A DNA stretch of 64,000 nt, taken from the NCBI RefSeq assembly GCF_005144585.1, contig NZ_SSMQ01000033.1, positions 62,001-126,000 of the forward strand, in the 5' to 3' direction. The position numbers were made by a program, and so were the translations under genes. The notes beneath the pieces are model-generated. The model saw only the letters and a program-made list of their open reading frames with translations. It had not been told where the DNA came from and did no database searches. Source of the stretch: Polyangium fumosum (GTDB lineage: Bacteria > Myxococcota_A > Polyangia > Polyangiales > Polyangiaceae). Of this stretch, positions 7,933 to 15,857 are shown in pieces; position 1 is the stretch's first letter; every line of letters starts with the position of its first letter.

Positions 7933-8676
7933 TCAGCCCCCGCCCGACATCTCGCGGTACTGCGCGACCGTGAAGCGCGCCCAGGCGCCACGCGCGTCGC
8001 GCAGGTGCACGGCCACGGGTTCGAGGGCGTCGAGCGCCCGAGGATGCAGCTTGCATTGCACCCCGCGCGAGCCGCGGCGATCCACGGCGAAATCGGGCGG
8101 CGTGTCGTCCTCCGCGGGCTCGGCCCGGGCCGCGGTCTTCGGCTGCGCCGGCGCGTCACGACCGCCTTGCAAGGCGCGCGTCGTCCGCAGCTCCAGCACC
8201 GCCGCCGGCCCGCCCGAGCCCGCGCGCCCGGCGTCGAGCGCGGTCGACGTAGGGAACACCGAGCCCGTCCGCCCGTTCACGCCGGCCCCGATCCCCGCGC
8301 GCAAAAGGACGTTGAGCCCGGCATAATTCGTCGTGTGATAAAGCGCAGAGCCGGACGCCAGCGTGACCGCGCCGGTCTTTCCGGGCGCTGCCAGCCGTTG
8401 CGCGGCGCCGGCGCCGCTCGTCCGAGCCACCGTGGCCGCATGCGGCGGCCGCTCCTTGCGCGCGCCGCCGGGCGTGGACGCCTTTCGTTGCACCGTGGCC
8501 GCGTGCGGCGGCCGCTCCTTGCGCGCGCCGCCGGGCGTGGACGCCTTTCGTTGCGCCGTGGCCGCATGCGGCGGCCTGCTCGGCCGTTTTCCGGGCTGCG
8601 CCGTCGTCGTTTTCCGCTGCACCGTCGCCGGATGCGGCGCCCGCTGCTTTTTCCCCTCGCCCTCGCCGTTCGCCAT
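7933..8676 (-). CDS. Repeat-tagged putative toxin with ADP-ribosyltransferase-like C-terminal domain
   Basis: 247 residues with GGAGGAGG before the ATG. Residues 10-85 carry repeats of PHPATVQRK/PHAATVQRK type; two full 21-residue copies (RPPHAATVQRKASTPGGARKE) are nearly identical, also at DNA level (63 bp). The same tag occurs in the DUF4157 protein encoded just upstream. The C-terminal 150 residues contain SALYHTTNYAGLNVLLRAGIG, then GSVFPTSTALDAG and AVLELRTTRAL. This order resembles the YHxT...L..IL..GI core of DarT/Tpt1-like ADP-ribosyltransferases. That fold assignment is inference. It is the last gene of the minus-strand cluster, 34 bases after the DUF4157 gene. Nearest alternative: an unknown cargo protein. 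Confidence 0.65.
   Translation of the reverse strand: MANGEGEGKKQRAPHPATVQRKTTTAQPGKRPSRPPHAATAQRKASTPGGARKERPPHAATVQRKASTPGGARKERPPHAATVARTSGAGAAQRLAAPGKTGAVTLASGSALYHTTNYAGLNVLLRAGIGAGVNGRTGSVFPTSTALDAGRAGSGGPAAVLELRTTRALQGGRDAPAQPKTAARAEPAEDDTPPDFAVDRRGSRGVQCKLHPRALDALEPVAVHLRDARGAWARFTVAQYREMSGGG
8430..8580. repeat. 63-bp direct repeats encoding the PHAATVQRK tag
   Basis: Two adjacent 63-bp copies within the 3'-proximal part of this plus-strand view, differing by only a few bases, followed by a partial third. They encode the 21-residue PHAATVQRK-ASTPGGARKE units of the minus-strand gene and are a likely site of copy-number change. Confidence 0.75.
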
Positions 8677-8710
8677 CGCCGCCTCCTCCGCGTCGTTCCC
8701 TCGGAGAACG

Positions 8711-9919
8711 TTACCGCAGCTTCTCGTACACGTCGCGTGGTCCGCGCACGGATCCGCTCACCGGCGTCTTCACGTCGGCCGCGCGGAGCACGTCGAGCGC
8801 GAAGGCCGAGCATTGCTTCGATTGCAGGTTGAACCGGTGTCGCCCCGACTGATACTCGGCGACCTTCGCCATCGCCGCCTGCGCCTGCCCCGCGTCGATG
8901 GGATACTCCTTGAGCCGCACCCCGGGCTTCTCGAAGGCCGTCCTGTCGTCGTGCACCACGCCGGGGACACCCGACATGAGCTTGCCGAGGTCCTGGTGTG
9001 GATCATAAGCGCCGTAATTCTCGGGGGAAAAACCCCAGGCGTGCCGCTCTCCCGTCGGTTCTTCGAGCGCGACGAAGCTATGGCCGGCGAGCGGCTCCGG
9101 GAGGCTTGTGTTCTCGTGCATGTACGTCCCGAAGATGAGCCGGTATCCCGCGCCCTTCGCCTGCGCCGCCCGCATTTGCAGCGGCCCGACGTGGTGCGCC
9201 GGTGGCCCGAAGGCGGGCAACGGGCGCGCATGCGCGGCCATCTTCGCTTGCCCCGTGGCCACCGCCCGGCCCATCCGATCCGCCTCCGCCTCCAGCTCGA
9301 AATCCTGCACCACCGCGATCCCGTCGCCCAGCGGGTTCGCCACCCGCCCCTCGCGCTGCTGCACCACGTGCGTCAGCTCGTGCCCGAGCAGCTCCTGCCC
9401 TCGCGAGGTGTGTGGCTCGTAAAAGCCGGGCGCGAAATGGATGTCGGTGCCCAGCGTGAACGCGATCGCCCCGATCGACGCCGCCTCTCCGCCCACGTGG
9501 ACCCGCACGTCGGAGAAGTCCGATTCGAAGAAGGTCTCCATTTTTCGCAGCACCGACGGCGGGAGCGGCTGCCCATCACGCGCCGGTTTGTTTTCGAGGA
9601 AGCCCGCCGGCGGCTGGAAGGCGTGCACGCCCGAGGGCTGCGCCGGGCCGATGGCAGCGGGTTCGTCCGCGGCACGCCTTTGCAACGGGGCGCCGCGCGT
9701 CGCGGCGTGCGGCGGTCGTTCGACGGGTCGAGAGGCCGCGTGTTTTCGTTGCGCCACCGTGGCCGGGTGCGGGGGCAGGGAGGTCGTGCTGCGCTGGACG
9801 GCCTTGGCCGCGTGCGGCGGTTTCGTCGCGTGCGGCCGGAAGAAGGCCTGCGCCAGCATCGGCGCCGGGATACGATTGGCGGGATAACACGCCTGGATGA
9901 CGCGTTGTTTCGGGCTCAT
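8711..9919 (-). CDS. DUF4157 (eCIS core) protein with C-terminal papain-like putative toxin domain
   Basis: 402 residues. Residues 30-75 hold PHA/PHPATVAQRK repeats. Residues 119-215 are a DUF4157 domain: ...LRKMETFFESDFSDVRVH, the zinc motif HELTH at 180-184 and a downstream Glu-rich helix (ELEAEAD). DUF4157 is known as the conserved domain of many extracellular contractile-injection-system cargo proteins. The C-terminal 150 residues have AGHSFVAL (His280) and SKQCSAFALDVLRAA (Cys370). This His-before-Cys order is typical of permuted NlpC/P60, LRAT or PPPDE cysteine-peptidase folds, so it is probably the effector domain. The ATG at 9919 overlaps the upstream NTPase stop (ATGA), which sets the start even though the frame is open to 10318. 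Confidence 0.85.
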   Translation of the reverse strand: MSPKQRVIQACYPANRIPAPMLAQAFFRPHATKPPHAAKAVQRSTTSLPPHPATVAQRKHAASRPVERPPHAATRGAPLQRRAADEPAAIGPAQPSGVHAFQPPAGFLENKPARDGQPLPPSVLRKMETFFESDFSDVRVHVGGEAASIGAIAFTLGTDIHFAPGFYEPHTSRGQELLGHELTHVVQQREGRVANPLGDGIAVVQDFELEAEADRMGRAVATGQAKMAAHARPLPAFGPPAHHVGPLQMRAAQAKGAGYRLIFGTYMHENTSLPEPLAGHSFVALEEPTGERHAWGFSPENYGAYDPHQDLGKLMSGVPGVVHDDRTAFEKPGVRLKEYPIDAGQAQAAMAKVAEYQSGRHRFNLQSKQCSAFALDVLRAADVKTPVSGSVRGPRDVYEKLR

Positions 9920-11097
9920 GGCGATCGCGTCCGAGCTGCGCGGGGGCTGGGGCCATGCCCAGGACCCTCCGGGGCTAGATGGGATTGAGCGTACCACCGC
10001 ACGCGGCGAACCAGCAAAGGCGCGGCTGTTTCCGTGCGGCTTCCCCAGGTCACCGTGCTCGCGGCCAGCAGGAGGAGGATCAGCACGGGCACGCCCACGA
10101 GCGCGGGTCGAAACCGCCGGAGCAGCGCTCGCCGCGCCTCCATGCGCCGCGCCCATTCCACGCGCCGCGCCTCCTCGCGTTTTGCGCGCGCCTCCGCGAG
10201 CGCCTCTTCCCCGAGCGTCCGGTCGACGAGATACACGAGCCCCGCCGCCGCGCTCCGGTGTCCGAGGGGATCCTCCACGTTCGCGGCCACCGAAAACCAG
10301 AGATCGTGTCCGGGCCATCGCGCCCGCATGAAGTCCGCGATGTCCGTCGCGAGGGCGGACACGTCGGCGTCCACCGCCGCCGCTTCCGCGCGCCGCGCCT
10401 CGATGTGCGCGGGGTTCGTGAAGGCCCCCCGATCGGCCGGCAGCATACGACCATACCGCGCGAAGAGCCGATCCCGCGCCGCCGCGTCCTCGTCGTCCGT
10501 GCTCCCGAGCGCGACGAGATCGGCGAAATTGATCTGCACGTCAATGGGCACGTCGCGCGCGTCCTTGCCCATTCGTCCCGCGAATTGCTCCACGAACGCC
10601 ATCACGGCGTCGATCCGCGCGCGCACCTCCTCGACCTGCGCGGCCGCGGGCTCGGCCATCGTTTCACCGGCCGGGAACAGATCGCCATAGGCAGGCACGA
10701 GCGAGGGGTGCACGTGCCCCGGGACCAAACCTTTTCTTCGTGGTGGCACGGGCGGAGCCACGCAAAGGACGATGCCTCCGATTCGACCGACCCGCGGCTC
10801 CAGCGCATCCCGCAGCGCGCCGGCCTCGTCCCGCGCCGCGTCCACGATCGCTCCCGGCACGTCGATCACCCGCACCGCGCGCTCGCCGATTTCGATCCGA
10901 TGCTCCGTCACCGCCGCCGTCGGCGCTGGATGGGCCCCCGTCTCCACGCGCGGGGGCCCGATCCCCTCGGGCGTCACGGCCGCCATGCGGGCGTACTGGC
11001 TCCACCGCATCCGCGTCCGGGTCTTTCCGGACCGACGCCAGCCGAGCAGCAGGATCGCCGGCTCGCGCTCCCGATCCGGCGCAGGGCTCCCGCTCAT
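9916..11097 (-). CDS. Membrane-anchored P-loop GTPase-like protein
   Basis: 393 residues. Near the N-terminus is a variant Walker A, GWRRSGKT (residues 19-26), then a DxPG switch-like motif (VIDVPGA, about residue 80), a hydrophobic strand GGIVLCVAPP and a NFAD motif that could be the degenerate G4. After a long charged helical region comes one transmembrane helix (VPVLILLLLAASTVTW, about 337-351), leaving a short basic tail. This suggests a GTPase-type switch held at the membrane with its catalytic part in the cytosol. Start ATG 11097 overlaps the radical-SAM stop, and its own stop overlaps the DUF4157 start. No named family is recognised. Double-GTPase-type conflict-system proteins are a possible but unverified relation. 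Confidence 0.7.
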   Translation of the reverse strand: MSGSPAPDREREPAILLLGWRRSGKTRTRMRWSQYARMAAVTPEGIGPPRVETGAHPAPTAAVTEHRIEIGERAVRVIDVPGAIVDAARDEAGALRDALEPRVGRIGGIVLCVAPPVPPRRKGLVPGHVHPSLVPAYGDLFPAGETMAEPAAAQVEEVRARIDAVMAFVEQFAGRMGKDARDVPIDVQINFADLVALGSTDDEDAAARDRLFARYGRMLPADRGAFTNPAHIEARRAEAAAVDADVSALATDIADFMRARWPGHDLWFSVAANVEDPLGHRSAAAGLVYLVDRTLGEEALAEARAKREEARRVEWARRMEARRALLRRFRPALVGVPVLILLLLAASTVTWGSRTETAAPLLVRRVRWYAQSHLAPEGPGHGPSPRAARTRSP

Positions 11098-11684
11098 GCG
11101 CGCCCCTCGGCGGTTCGTGGTCCGAGGGCGCGGAGGGCGAACCCCGTCACGCGCGCCCGCTCGCCCTTGCCGATCCACTCCACCGCGGGCAACCCCTCGA
11201 TGTCGGCGGGTCGAATCCGGTTCGTCAGGAAATGCAAACGCTGGTTTGACGAGCCCCGCAAGGGCAGCCGCGCCGCGAGGTCGGCCTCGTAGCGGCCGTC
11301 GATCAGCAGATCGACCTCGGCGAGCAGCTCCCGGGCGTGAGGTCGCACGCCTCCTTCGATCTCTTCGCGAGAAAAACCCGAAAAGGCGATGACGTCCGCC
11401 CCCTCGGCCCGGAGCACGCGGCAGAGCGCCGCGAAGCCGAGCGCTTGCTCGAAAGGCTCACCGCCGCTCAACGTCACCCCGCGCAAGCCTCGAAAGGAGC
11501 GCACCCAGGACGCCGCCGCGTGGGCCGTGCAAACCCGCCGTGGCGCCGGGGCCCACGTTTGCGGGTTGTGACACCCCCGGCACTGGAGCGAGCAGCCCTG
11601 CGCCCAGAGGACCGCGCGCGCGCCGGGCCCGTTCGCGTGGGACGGCGCGACGGCGTCGGCGAGGTTGAGCAGGAGGTCCGTCAC
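11094..11684 (-). CDS. Radical SAM protein, NrdG/activase-like single-cluster type
   Basis: 196 residues, the compact size of anaerobic ribonucleotide reductase activases and other short radical-SAM enzymes. It starts at GTG 11684 (GTGA overlap with the upstream stop). The 4Fe-4S/SAM motif is CSLQCRGC (Cys31, 35, 38) with aromatic WAQG before it, and the GGEP motif is present as LSGGEPFEQ. No anaerobic reductase gene or other obvious glycyl-radical partner lies nearby, so the usual NrdG role is unlikely. In this operon it more probably modifies one of the co-encoded proteins (inference). It lies between an unknown protein and the GTPase-like protein, all overlapping by 4 bases. Confidence 0.85.
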   Translation of the reverse strand: MTDLLLNLADAVAPSHANGPGARAVLWAQGCSLQCRGCHNPQTWAPAPRRVCTAHAAASWVRSFRGLRGVTLSGGEPFEQALGFAALCRVLRAEGADVIAFSGFSREEIEGGVRPHARELLAEVDLLIDGRYEADLAARLPLRGSSNQRLHFLTNRIRPADIEGLPAVEWIGKGERARVTGFALRALGPRTAEGRA

Positions 11685-12622
11685 GACGAACGGAACCTCC
11701 CCATCGCCGCCGTGTTTTGCAGGACCACCTCCGCGCCGCCTGCCCCGTCGCCGCCCGCGGGCCACAACGCGCGCCCGTCCTCGCCGTAGAGCTCCGCCTC
11801 GACGCCTTGCGCGCGCAGCGCCCCGAGCACGTTCGCATAACCGCCGTGTACACACGCCGGGCCGTCCCACTCGGTGGGCCCGCGCATTTCGATCGCGTCG
11901 ATCTCCGGGAGCGCGGCCCACGACACGAGGTGCTCGGCGATTCGCGCGAAGACGCCGTGATCGTCGGAAAGCTCGGTGACGAACGCGCCTTCGCGTGTCT
12001 CGAAGCGAACCTCCGAGGCCCGGAGCCCCGCCGCGACGCCGCCCTCGCAGAGCGACACGACCCGCGCCCGTGCCCGCGCCACGAGCAGCGCGTCGAGCTC
12101 GCCGAGCAGCGCCGCGACATGCGCCGGGCCTTCTTGCACCCTTCGTCCTGCCAACCCTCGGAGATCGGCCGCGAGCCCGGGGCGAAACGCTTCGAGCTGC
12201 CGCTGCCACGCAGGCGCCTCCAGCACGGCGAGCGCCCGCGCGAGCGCCTCCTGCCGGGCTGCGAGGGCCTCTTCCAGCGTGCGCGGCGAGACCCGCGCCA
12301 CGTGCGCATCCACGGCCCCGATCCGCGCCCCGTCCGGCTGGCGCGTGAATTCGACGAGCGCGGCGCGCGCCTGCTCCGCCTCGCGATCGAGCGTGATGCC
12401 GAGCGCCACACACGCCGACAAGAGCACGAGCGCCCGCTCGACGCGCCCGAGGCACGCCTCCACGGGCGCCGTTCTCGGCGAAAGGGCCGGCGGCAAAGCC
12501 TTCGACGCCGGGAGCTTCGGGGCCTCCTCACGCGCCTGGTTCGCTCGTTCGGCCGCAGCCCGCCGCAGGGCTTCTTCGTCCCTCTTGCTCGGCCGAATGC
12601 GCAGCGACTTGACCCCGCTCAT
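11681..12622 (-). CDS. Unknown helical protein of the radical-SAM operon
   Basis: 313 residues, unrecognised. The N-terminal 200 residues are Ala/Arg/Glu-rich helices (KRDEEALRRAAAERANQ, LEEALAARQEALARAL). The C-terminal 110 residues look like a compact alpha/beta domain (ASEVRFETREGAFVTELSDDHGVFARIAEHL ... GDGAGGAEVVLQNTAAMGRF). No signal peptide, membrane helix or catalytic motif is clear. It begins 4 bases after the upstream gene and ends in a GTGA overlap with the radical-SAM gene, so it is an integral member of the operon. It could be the substrate or scaffold of the radical-SAM enzyme; that is only a positional guess. Confidence 0.75.
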   Translation of the reverse strand: MSGVKSLRIRPSKRDEEALRRAAAERANQAREEAPKLPASKALPPALSPRTAPVEACLGRVERALVLLSACVALGITLDREAEQARAALVEFTRQPDGARIGAVDAHVARVSPRTLEEALAARQEALARALAVLEAPAWQRQLEAFRPGLAADLRGLAGRRVQEGPAHVAALLGELDALLVARARARVVSLCEGGVAAGLRASEVRFETREGAFVTELSDDHGVFARIAEHLVSWAALPEIDAIEMRGPTEWDGPACVHGGYANVLGALRAQGVEAELYGEDGRALWPAGGDGAGGAEVVLQNTAAMGRFRSS

Positions 12623-12626
12623 GGCC

Positions 12627-13019
12627 CTAACCCCCTTGCCAATCGATCTGCGCCTCGATGCGCTTCAGGGCCCCGTCCTCGCCGCTCTCGTCGACGGGCG
12701 GGGAAGGGGGCGCCCCGGCGGGGCGGGGCAGGGGGCGTGGCCGCTTCGGGGGCGCGGGCGGGCGCAGGCACGTGTATTCGAAGACCGGCGCCTGTCCGAA
12801 GCGCAGATCGTGCCGGTGCGTGACGAGCCAGCTCTCGAGCTTGCGCAAAAGGCCCGTGCGATCTTCCGGGTCGAGCCGCGGCCCGGCGGTCTCGATCTCC
12901 CATTGCGCGAAGAGGGATTCGGCGAGCGCCGAGAAGCTCTGCCGGCGGTCCAGCGTGAGCTCGCAGAGCGCGGTCCTTCCCTCGTCGCGCGTGGTTCGAA
13001 TGCGAATGGTGACCAGCAT
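12627..13019 (-). CDS. Unknown small protein, first gene of the radical-SAM operon
   Basis: 130 residues from ATG 13019, unrecognised. The N-terminal 85 residues look like a small beta-grasp-like or ubiquitin-sized domain (MLVTIRIRTTRDEGRTALCELTLD then RQSFSALAESLFAQWE), the fold suggestion being weak. A Pro-rich linker (RPPAPPKRPRPLPRPAG) leads to a short acidic/basic C-terminal helix ending in IDWQGG. The double Gly at the very C-terminus is worth noting in a protein of this shape. It leads the minus-strand operon that continues to 7933 and is divergent from the adenylate-forming-like gene at 13169. Confidence 0.65.
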   Translation of the reverse strand: MLVTIRIRTTRDEGRTALCELTLDRRQSFSALAESLFAQWEIETAGPRLDPEDRTGLLRKLESWLVTHRHDLRFGQAPVFEYTCLRPPAPPKRPRPLPRPAGAPPSPPVDESGEDGALKRIEAQIDWQGG

Positions 13020-13168
13020 CGGGCCTTGCCGGGCGGGTTTCCCCCGCCGGCGGGACGAGGGTACCAGGCGTCCCGAGGGCAGGGCCAAATCGCTGGCGAA
13101 AGCGCACCCCGGCGATGCGGAAAACTTGCCCCGCCGCATGCGCCCTGCTCGTCTGCCCCGGGCGCGTC
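13020..13168. promoter_or_regulatory. Divergent promoter region between the radical-SAM operon and the T6SS locus
   Basis: 149 bases separate the first genes of the two oppositely directed clusters. Both transcription units must start here or read through from outside. No convincing -35/-10 pair or sigma-54 element was found by eye. The shared region at least allows co-regulation of the two clusters. Confidence 0.4.
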
Positions 13169-14818
13169 ATGGAGATCCCTGCCCTCGTCCAGAGCCTCGA
13201 CCTCTCGCGCGAGGACGACGTCCCCTCGCTCGACTGGCTCGCCGCGAGCGCGGAGGCCCCGGATTCCTTCTGGTCCGCCCTCTTCGAATTCGTCCGCGAA
13301 AGAGGCCCGCCGCTCCGGAGCCGCCCAGGAAAACCGCAGGACCTCTATCACGATGCCGTCCTGCGCCACGTCGCAACGAACCGGCCGGCGCTTGTCTGGT
13401 ATGAACGTTCCACGGCGCGCTCGCTTTCGTACGCCGCGCTCGACGCCCGCGCCTCCGCGTGCGCGGCTGCCTGGGCGCAACGCGGCGCCAAAGCCGGCGC
13501 GCCGATCGCCCTCGTCCTGCCCCTTGGACCCGCCTTCGTCGTGGCCCTCGCCGCGGCGCTACGCCTCGGCCTTTGCGTCTCCGTCCTCGAACCCGCGGGC
13601 CCCCACGCGCTCGCCGCGCGCCTCGAAGCGCTCGGGCCCGCGCACGTCGTCGTCGATCCCGAGGATCCGCCGCCGCTCGGCGATTTCGACGCGCTCGTGT
13701 TGCCCCTCGTCGAGAATGGCCCGGCCCTGCGCGCGCCGCCGTATGGGTACGCGCCCGACGAACCCTGCGCCCGGCTCTTCTCTCCGCTGCGCGCGCCCTT
13801 GCTCGTTCCCGTTGATCTTCCCGCCGCGCGTGCCCTCGAAGATGCCTTGCGGGACGCCGTATTCGCTTATCGCATCGGCCCCGGCGACGCCCTCGCGGCG
13901 CCGGATTTCCCGATGCAGCAACACATGCCGGCCTTGCTCCTCTCGACCTGGCTCGCGGGCGCGACGTTCGTCCACCTGCGAAAGACCGACCTCGAAGAAG
14001 ACCCGACCCTCCTCGAACCATCGCCGATCACCGTGTTCGGCGTGGCCCCGGCGGTCGCGGCCCATCTTCGCCGCAAACCCGCCCGCCTCGCGCGCCTCCG
14101 CCACGTCTTCCGCAGCGTCGACGAGCCGCTCGACTGGATAGGTCACAACGAATTCGTCAAGAAAAACGATCTTGCACGCGTCCCGGTGAGCAACGTCCTC
14201 GTCGACGCGGCCAGCGGCGGCTGCCTGCTCTTTTCCACCCGCCGTCCCGGCAGCAGCAATGCCCGCGCTTTGCCCGCGCCCGGCCGTCCGTACCTCCTGC
14301 TCGACGCCGGCGGCAGCGGTGAACCCGCCGTCGGCGCGACCGGCGTCTTCGTCCCCCTGCCCGGCAAAGAAGGGTTTTTCATTCTGGCGAGCCTCGGCGC
14401 CGAGTCCCTGTATGGCTCGACCCTCCCGCCGCGCCGCGCCGCGCGTGTGTATCCCGCGAGCGAGGTCACAGCCCGCGTCTCCACGCTGCCCGGCGTCGTG
14501 GGCGCCGCCGTCGTGCCCGCGCCGACCGGAGAACCAGGCGCCCGCTGGGCCTTCCTCCTGGTCGTCTTCACCGGCGCGAGCGACGTCCCCGAAAAGGACG
14601 TCTCCGCCCTCGTCTCCCGCACGATCCGCGAGGATCTCGGCGACGACTTCCTCCCGGACAGGGTCTTCGTCTTCCCCCTCTTCCCCCGGCGCGTCGGCAA
14701 GGAATTGGACCTCGACTGGTGCCATCGGCAATACTCCTCGGGCATCCTCCTGCGGAAGGCGGAAAGCCCCGTCTTCCGTGATCTGACCGCCCTCCGGGCG
14801 CAGATGCTCGGGACCTGA
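13169..14818 (+). CDS. Degenerate adenylate-forming (AMP-binding) enzyme homologue at the head of the T6SS locus
   Basis: 549 residues with the architecture of acyl/aryl-CoA synthetases: an N-terminal segment (SLSYAALDARASACAAAW, LVLPLGPAFVVALAAALRLG) and a C-terminal segment with DVSALVSRTIREDLGDDFLPDRVFVFPLFPRRVGKELD. The latter matches the A10 region, with the catalytic-lysine position kept in GKELD. The phosphate-binding loop (SGTTGxPK) expected in the middle is missing; that region reads RLFSPLRAPLLVPVDLP. It may therefore be non-adenylating, or an acyl-binding scaffold. It lies 40 bases before the TssA-like gene, same strand, so likely in its operon. ATG 13169 is chosen because the longer frame's first 18 residues look non-coding. 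Confidence 0.75.
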   Translation: MEIPALVQSLDLSREDDVPSLDWLAASAEAPDSFWSALFEFVRERGPPLRSRPGKPQDLYHDAVLRHVATNRPALVWYERSTARSLSYAALDARASACAAAWAQRGAKAGAPIALVLPLGPAFVVALAAALRLGLCVSVLEPAGPHALAARLEALGPAHVVVDPEDPPPLGDFDALVLPLVENGPALRAPPYGYAPDEPCARLFSPLRAPLLVPVDLPAARALEDALRDAVFAYRIGPGDALAAPDFPMQQHMPALLLSTWLAGATFVHLRKTDLEEDPTLLEPSPITVFGVAPAVAAHLRRKPARLARLRHVFRSVDEPLDWIGHNEFVKKNDLARVPVSNVLVDAASGGCLLFSTRRPGSSNARALPAPGRPYLLLDAGGSGEPAVGATGVFVPLPGKEGFFILASLGAESLYGSTLPPRRAARVYPASEVTARVSTLPGVVGAAVVPAPTGEPGARWAFLLVVFTGASDVPEKDVSALVSRTIREDLGDDFLPDRVFVFPLFPRRVGKELDLDWCHRQYSSGILLRKAESPVFRDLTALRAQMLGT

Positions 14819-14858
14819 CGGGTCTGTCCCGGCATACGATCGGTCCGAGGTCTTCGTC

Positions 14859-15854
14859 ATGTTCGATCCGAACCTCGTCACGCACGCCCTCTCCGGCCCC
14901 GGCATGGATGCGACCACCGCGGCCGTGGACGATGCGTTGCGCCTCGCCCAAAGCGGCGAGCTCCGCGCCGCCGCCGAGCGTGCCTCGCTCTCCCTCGAGG
15001 ACGGCGCGACCGACGCCCGGCTCATCGCGTCCTTCCTGCTCGGGGTCTTCGCCGAGCGGGGCCCGGTGGCATTGCCCGACATCCTCGCGACCGCACGTTT
15101 CGCCCTCGAAGGAGGCTTCCGCGCGCTCCGGCCCTTCCAGCGCAAGGCGCGCGTGGCCGACTCCGCCTGGACGCTCCTGTTCCGCGGGATTCGAGCGTCC
15201 ATCGACTTCCACGAAACCAAGCGCGACGCGACGTGGAAGACCTGGGCCGCGTCGATCCCGCGCGATTTGACGGCGAAGACCGTCGCCGAGGCCGAGGCGC
15301 TCACCAAGGCCATCACGGCCGTGATCGAATCCCCGCAATCCGTGCGTGAGCTCTCCGCGCTTCGCGCCCGCAGCGAGAGCGTCTTCCAGCGCGTGCCGCC
15401 GCCCCCGCCGCCCCCGCCGCCGCCCCCGGCGGAGCCCACGCCCGCGGAGCCGGAGAACATCGAGGAGCAAGCCGTGGACGAGCCCGAGGAGAACGCGCCC
15501 TCCGATCCCGAGCCATTGTTCGAGTCGGAAAAACTCCACCCCAGCGCGCCGCCTGCCCGTACGATCGAGGTCTCGGCCGCGCTCGAGCAGTTCATCCGCA
15601 AGCTCGAAGCTTTCGAGCTCCTCGTGAGCCGCGGCGACATGGGCAAGGCCGCGATCGTGGCCCAGGACGTGCGCCGCGTCCTCGATCGATTCGATCCGCG
15701 CGTGTACCTGCCCGCCCTGCTCGCCCCTCATTTCCGCCTCCTTTCGTCGAACATCGGCGACATCGCGCCCCACTGGGAGGCCGAAGGGGGCCCGGCGTGG
15801 CAGGCGCTCGAGCAGCTTTATCAGGTCGACCTCGACGCGTTCGTCGGGACCTGA
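14859..15854 (+). CDS. T6SS TssA/IglI-like baseplate-cap protein
   Basis: 331 residues. The N-terminal half is helical (ALRLAQSGELRAAAERA). The middle is a Pro/Glu linker (PPPPPPPPPPP, then PTPAEPENIEEQ). The C-terminal 110 residues (AALEQFIRKLEAFELLVSRGDMGKAAIVAQDVRRVLDRFDPRVYLP ... WQALEQLYQVDLDAFV) resemble the helical C-terminus of TssA/VasJ and of Francisella IglI-type proteins. TssA-type proteins organise baseplate and tail assembly. Position directly before a TssG-like gene supports this. The family name is a moderate-confidence call; the polyproline linker length is variable in such proteins. Confidence 0.6.
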   Translation: MFDPNLVTHALSGPGMDATTAAVDDALRLAQSGELRAAAERASLSLEDGATDARLIASFLLGVFAERGPVALPDILATARFALEGGFRALRPFQRKARVADSAWTLLFRGIRASIDFHETKRDATWKTWAASIPRDLTAKTVAEAEALTKAITAVIESPQSVRELSALRARSESVFQRVPPPPPPPPPPPAEPTPAEPENIEEQAVDEPEENAPSDPEPLFESEKLHPSAPPARTIEVSAALEQFIRKLEAFELLVSRGDMGKAAIVAQDVRRVLDRFDPRVYLPALLAPHFRLLSSNIGDIAPHWEAEGGPAWQALEQLYQVDLDAFVGT

Positions 15855-15857
15855 CGT

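Noticed and set aside
9920-10318. Longer N-terminus for the DUF4157 protein
   Set aside because: It would overlap the P-loop NTPase gene widely, and its residues are Arg/Gly-rich; the ATGA start at 9919 is better.
11094-11684. Anaerobic ribonucleotide reductase activase NrdG in its usual role
   Set aside because: No nrdD in the window and the gene is embedded in an unrelated overlapping operon; only the enzyme class is retained.
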